Shown here: positions 61,625-64,000 of the stretch, piece after piece | Layout of the letters: every line of letters begins with the position of its first letter | Position numbering within the stretch: the first letter of the stretch is position 1 | Source: WLWS01 sp965243105 | GTDB taxonomy: Bacteria; Pseudomonadota; Gammaproteobacteria; Eutrophobiales; Eutrophobiaceae | Reading direction: 5' to 3' | DNA: 64,000 nucleotides | Assembly: GCA_965243105.1 (NCBI GenBank) | Contig: CBDEUC010000001.1 | Span: forward strand, 248,001-312,000 | The notes under the pieces: model-generated | The model's database searches: none | Seen by the model: the letters and a program-made list of their open reading frames with translations, nothing else | What the model was told of the DNA's origin: nothing | Translations under genes and position numbers: made by a program

Positions 61625-62829
61625 CAGCTGCTTCCGACCCATTCTGCCAGCGTGGCTTTCAGGGTAGCCTGCTCAATTTCCCAGGGTACTGTTTGCGGTT
61701 CGTTGCTGAGCTCGCTGGCATGCAGTGCAATGTGTTCCAGGCTCAGGGTCTGTAGCGCAAGACCAAGGTCCATGACCTCGATAGGATTTCCGTCACCACC
61801 GGCAAGGTTAATGAGGTTGCCACGAGCAAGGAGAAAGTATTTCTTACCCGAGGGCAGCGTGAGCTGTTCAATGTCTGGCCGAATCTGGTACTCCGATTCG
61901 GCCACGCTACGCAGGTAGTCCAGGTCTATTTCCGACTGGTTTTGCCCGGCGTTACACAGCGTGACACCGTCTTTCATTAATTCAAAATGTTCACCCACTA
62001 TCGCGTTGGCGCGCCCGGTGACGGTAAGAACAATATCCGCGCCGGGCAGGGCATCTTCAAGGCTGGCAGTTTGAAATCCTTCAAGGTGAGCCTCGAGCTG
62101 GGCCAGTGGAGAAATATCGACCACGGTAACATGGGCCCCCAGGCCGCGAAGTCTCTGTGCCACGCCCTGTCCACAGTAACCATAACCAATAACAGTAATA
62201 TTTTTTCCACCGAGCATGATGTTTGTCGTGCGCATCATGCCATCCACTACTGAAATACCAACCCCATAACGATTCTCGACGATACGCTTGGCCATGGTGT
62301 CGTTAATGATGATGCTCGGAAAATCAAAAGCAGGAAGTTCTTCACGTAGCCTGAAGGCACCGGTCGTGGTTTCCTCCGTTGCACCGCGGATGGAAGCACG
62401 TAATTTTTCATAGGGACTATCATTTGCCAGCAGGTAGTGCAGGTCGGCGCCATTGTCGGCGATGATAGAAGGCTGCGTGTCCAGGACCCTTTTTGCGTTA
62501 TCCATGTGCTCCGTAAAGGTCTCGCTGCGCCACGCAAAAACCCTGGTGCCCATGTGCTTCACCATGTAGGCCGCGGTGTCGTCCTGGGTTGAACCCGGGC
62601 TACCGGTGATGGCAACCTGCGCGCCACCGGCCATCAGTGTTTCAACCCATACTGCTGACTTCGCCTCGACATGCAGGCAGATGCCAATATTCATTCCTGC
62701 AAAGGGTTTTTCCTTTTCAAGGCGTGAGCGAATCGCACCAAGCACCGGCATGTGATGCCGAGCCCAGTCAACCCGGTCTTTTCCGGATTTATCCAGGTCA
62801 ATATTTTCAATCCTGTATTCTTCCACCAT
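61624..62829 (-). CDS. Adenosylhomocysteinase-like protein with altered catalytic residues
   Basis: S-adenosylhomocysteine hydrolase homologue, 401 residues, of the compact Thermotoga/archaeal type without the C-terminal KPxxYRY tail. The NAD site GYGYCGQG is at 215-222, and H53, EETTTG (152-157), K181 and N186 are kept. By alignment from memory, other active-site positions differ: DDGGD becomes DNGAD (125-129), the second aspartate becomes E185, the NxGH histidine is Q296 and the GHP histidine is N348. H53 lies in LHVEAKSA, as in the Thermotoga type, which may prefer S-inosylhomocysteine. The activity is therefore uncertain. Coupled to the HD gene. Confidence 0.85.
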   Translation of the reverse strand: MVEEYRIENIDLDKSGKDRVDWARHHMPVLGAIRSRLEKEKPFAGMNIGICLHVEAKSAVWVETLMAGGAQVAITGSPGSTQDDTAAYMVKHMGTRVFAWRSETFTEHMDNAKRVLDTQPSIIADNGADLHYLLANDSPYEKLRASIRGATEETTTGAFRLREELPAFDFPSIIINDTMAKRIVENRYGVGISVVDGMMRTTNIMLGGKNITVIGYGYCGQGVAQRLRGLGAHVTVVDISPLAQLEAHLEGFQTASLEDALPGADIVLTVTGRANAIVGEHFELMKDGVTLCNAGQNQSEIDLDYLRSVAESEYQIRPDIEQLTLPSGKKYFLLARGNLINLAGGDGNPIEVMDLGLALQTLSLEHIALHASELSNEPQTVPWEIEQATLKATLAEWVGSS

Positions 62830-62953
62830 TGATTCCCTCGTGTTGTTGCCAGTTTTTTCAGCAGGAAAAAACTTTTGTTGAGCATATAATGAAGCGAGTA
62901 AACAACGCCAGTATAAAGTCCTTCATACATTGATAATGAGCCAGGAACGATCC

Positions 62954-64000
62954 ATGTACAGACGGGTAGCGTGTAGCCGCGACAGTATCCTGCTTGTGAT
63001 ATGGCTTTTGCTTGGCGGCTCACCGGCAATTGCACAACCCGCGGAAAGCTTGAGCGCGAACGATAAACCCAACATCATCCTGGTGCTGACCGATGACCAG
63101 GGTTATGCCGACGTTGGAGTTTATGGTGCGACAGGTTTGCGTACGCCACACCTTGATAAAATGGCGGCAGAGGGGATCCGCTTTACTGACTTTTACGCCC
63201 AACCTGTTTGTGGTCCCACCCGCGCATCCCTGCTGACAGGTTCCTATCCCATTCGTATCGCAGAACCGCAAAATAAAAAACATCCCAACACGACGCCTCA
63301 CGCGCAGGAAATCACCATCGCCGAAGTATTACGCGATGCCGGTTATGCCACGGCAGCAATTGGCAAATGGCACATGGCCGGTGAAGGTGAAGAGCCCTGG
63401 GATTTCAGACCACCCCCACAGCCACCGGGTCGACCGGGCGGTAAAGGTCCTTTCAAGGCGGAGCTCATGCCGCGAGCCCAGGGCTTTGACTACTTTTTTG
63501 GTACGCCGGCACACAATGGCTATACAAAAGACGTTGACTTACAACGGTACATCGTCGAACTCATGAGAAATGACAATGTTGTACAAAGCCCGGCAGACAT
63601 GGATTTGCTGACGCAAACCTATACCGAGGAGACAATTAACTTCATTCGCCAGCACAGGCACCAGCCCTTTTTTATCTATCTTGCCCATACCATGCCCCAT
63701 AATCCGCTTGGTGCCTCTGCGGCCTTTCGTGGGAAGTCAGCAAGGGGGCTTTACGGTGATGCCATAGAAGAACTCGACTGGAGCGTCGGGCAAATACTGG
63801 CTGAACTTGAAAAACTCGAGCTGGACACGAATACCCTGGTGGTTTTTGTCTCGGACAATGGTCCTGAGACCCGTGACATACTCGAAGACGAAGTAGGTGA
63901 TGCCGGCATACTCAGGGGCGGCAAATACTCCAACTGGGAAGGGGGTACCAGGGTACCGGCTATCATGCGCTGGCCGGGCAGGATTCACCCCGGGCAGGTG
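62954..64000 (+). CDS. Exported sulfatase, C-terminus outside the window
   Basis: Type I sulfatase with a signal peptide (SILLVIWLLLGGSPAIA). KPNIILVLTDDQGYADVGVYG holds the first calcium aspartates, CGPTRASLLTG is the C-x-P-x-R formylglycine site, and IGKWHMAGEG holds the next catalytic residues. SDNGPETRD carries the Asp-Asn metal pair, and GLRGGK-type residues follow (ILRGGKYSNWEGG). 349 residues are visible and the frame stays open to the edge, so the C-terminal domain is missing. Maturation needs a sulfatase-modifying enzyme not seen here. Substrate likely a sulfated sugar or aryl ester. Confidence 0.93.
   Translation, partial: MYRRVACSRDSILLVIWLLLGGSPAIAQPAESLSANDKPNIILVLTDDQGYADVGVYGATGLRTPHLDKMAAEGIRFTDFYAQPVCGPTRASLLTGSYPIRIAEPQNKKHPNTTPHAQEITIAEVLRDAGYATAAIGKWHMAGEGEEPWDFRPPPQPPGRPGGKGPFKAELMPRAQGFDYFFGTPAHNGYTKDVDLQRYIVELMRNDNVVQSPADMDLLTQTYTEETINFIRQHRHQPFFIYLAHTMPHNPLGASAAFRGKSARGLYGDAIEELDWSVGQILAELEKLELDTNTLVVFVSDNGPETRDILEDEVGDAGILRGGKYSNWEGGTRVPAIMRWPGRIHPGQV

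Noticed and set aside
1..64000. CRISPR arrays, tRNA or rRNA genes, insertion sequences and prophage genes
   Set aside because: No direct-repeat arrays with spacers, no cloverleaf with CCA end, no rRNA-like stretch, no transposase, integrase or phage structural protein was seen.

Overview
The window reads as ordinary chromosomal DNA of a free-living, Gram-negative, aerobic heterotroph, most likely a marine-type gammaproteobacterium. Signs of this are moderate GC, TonB-dependent uptake, periplasmic lipoproteins and Tat-type signals, a DUF4124 protein, many SDR oxidoreductases, a cytochrome P450, a Rieske oxygenase and a sulfatase. The taxonomic call is an inference from gene content only. I saw no rRNA, tRNA, CRISPR array, phage or insertion sequence, and no gene-free stretch longer than about 275 bases.

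Region 1 (1-9.5 kb) is mixed housekeeping and accessory: the end of a molybdate transporter operon (modA-modB-modC plus an SDR cut by the window edge), an NmrA-type reductase, a small lipoprotein, a LOG-family nucleotide hydrolase, a P450, deoxyribose-phosphate aldolase (deoC), a DUF4124 protein, a serine hydrolase and a YkvI-like transporter.

Region 2 (9.5-23 kb) looks like a catabolic cluster for a guanidino or amine compound: an Ldh_2-family dehydrogenase, an MFS transporter, a ureohydrolase, a class III aminotransferase, a group II PLP decarboxylase, an SRPBCC protein, a zinc-type alcohol dehydrogenase, two SDRs, a GST and the only transcriptional regulator in the window (TetR family). 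Nearly the same 20-bp palindrome lies in the MFS/ureohydrolase divergent promoter and in the SDR/TetR divergent promoter. This suggests one regulon and gives the strongest candidate for an undescribed pathway.

Region 3 (23-55.5 kb) is an unusually complete purine nucleotide mineralisation island. Exported enzymes (5'-nucleotidase, adenosine deaminase, Tat-type nucleoside hydrolase) would strip nucleotides to bases and ribose outside the cytoplasm. Uptake systems (NupC, a ribose-type ABC transporter, an MFS carrier, a YdcZ-type protein) sit beside deoD, deoB, ribokinase, guanine deaminase, two divergent purine-type phosphoribosyltransferases, xanthine dehydrogenase (xdhABC), membrane urate oxidase PuuD, 5-hydroxyisourate hydrolase, OHCU decarboxylase, PuuE allantoinase, allantoicase and ureidoglycolate lyase, so purines could run to glyoxylate and urea. 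One 11-kb minus-strand operon joins ribokinase and the ABC transporter to uraH, xdhABC and puuD. No regulator is encoded here, but an ATTGT-NN-ACAAT palindrome recurs in the divergent promoters of the island. Molybdate uptake (region 1) would serve xanthine dehydrogenase.

Region 4 (55.5-64 kb) holds a TonB-dependent receptor, a PhoD-type phosphatase, a TPR-sulfotransferase, an HD hydrolase, a divergent adenosylhomocysteinase homologue with several catalytic substitutions, and the start of a sulfatase. Three copies of a roughly 90-bp structured repeat occur at 25.4, 52.9 and 53.9 kb.
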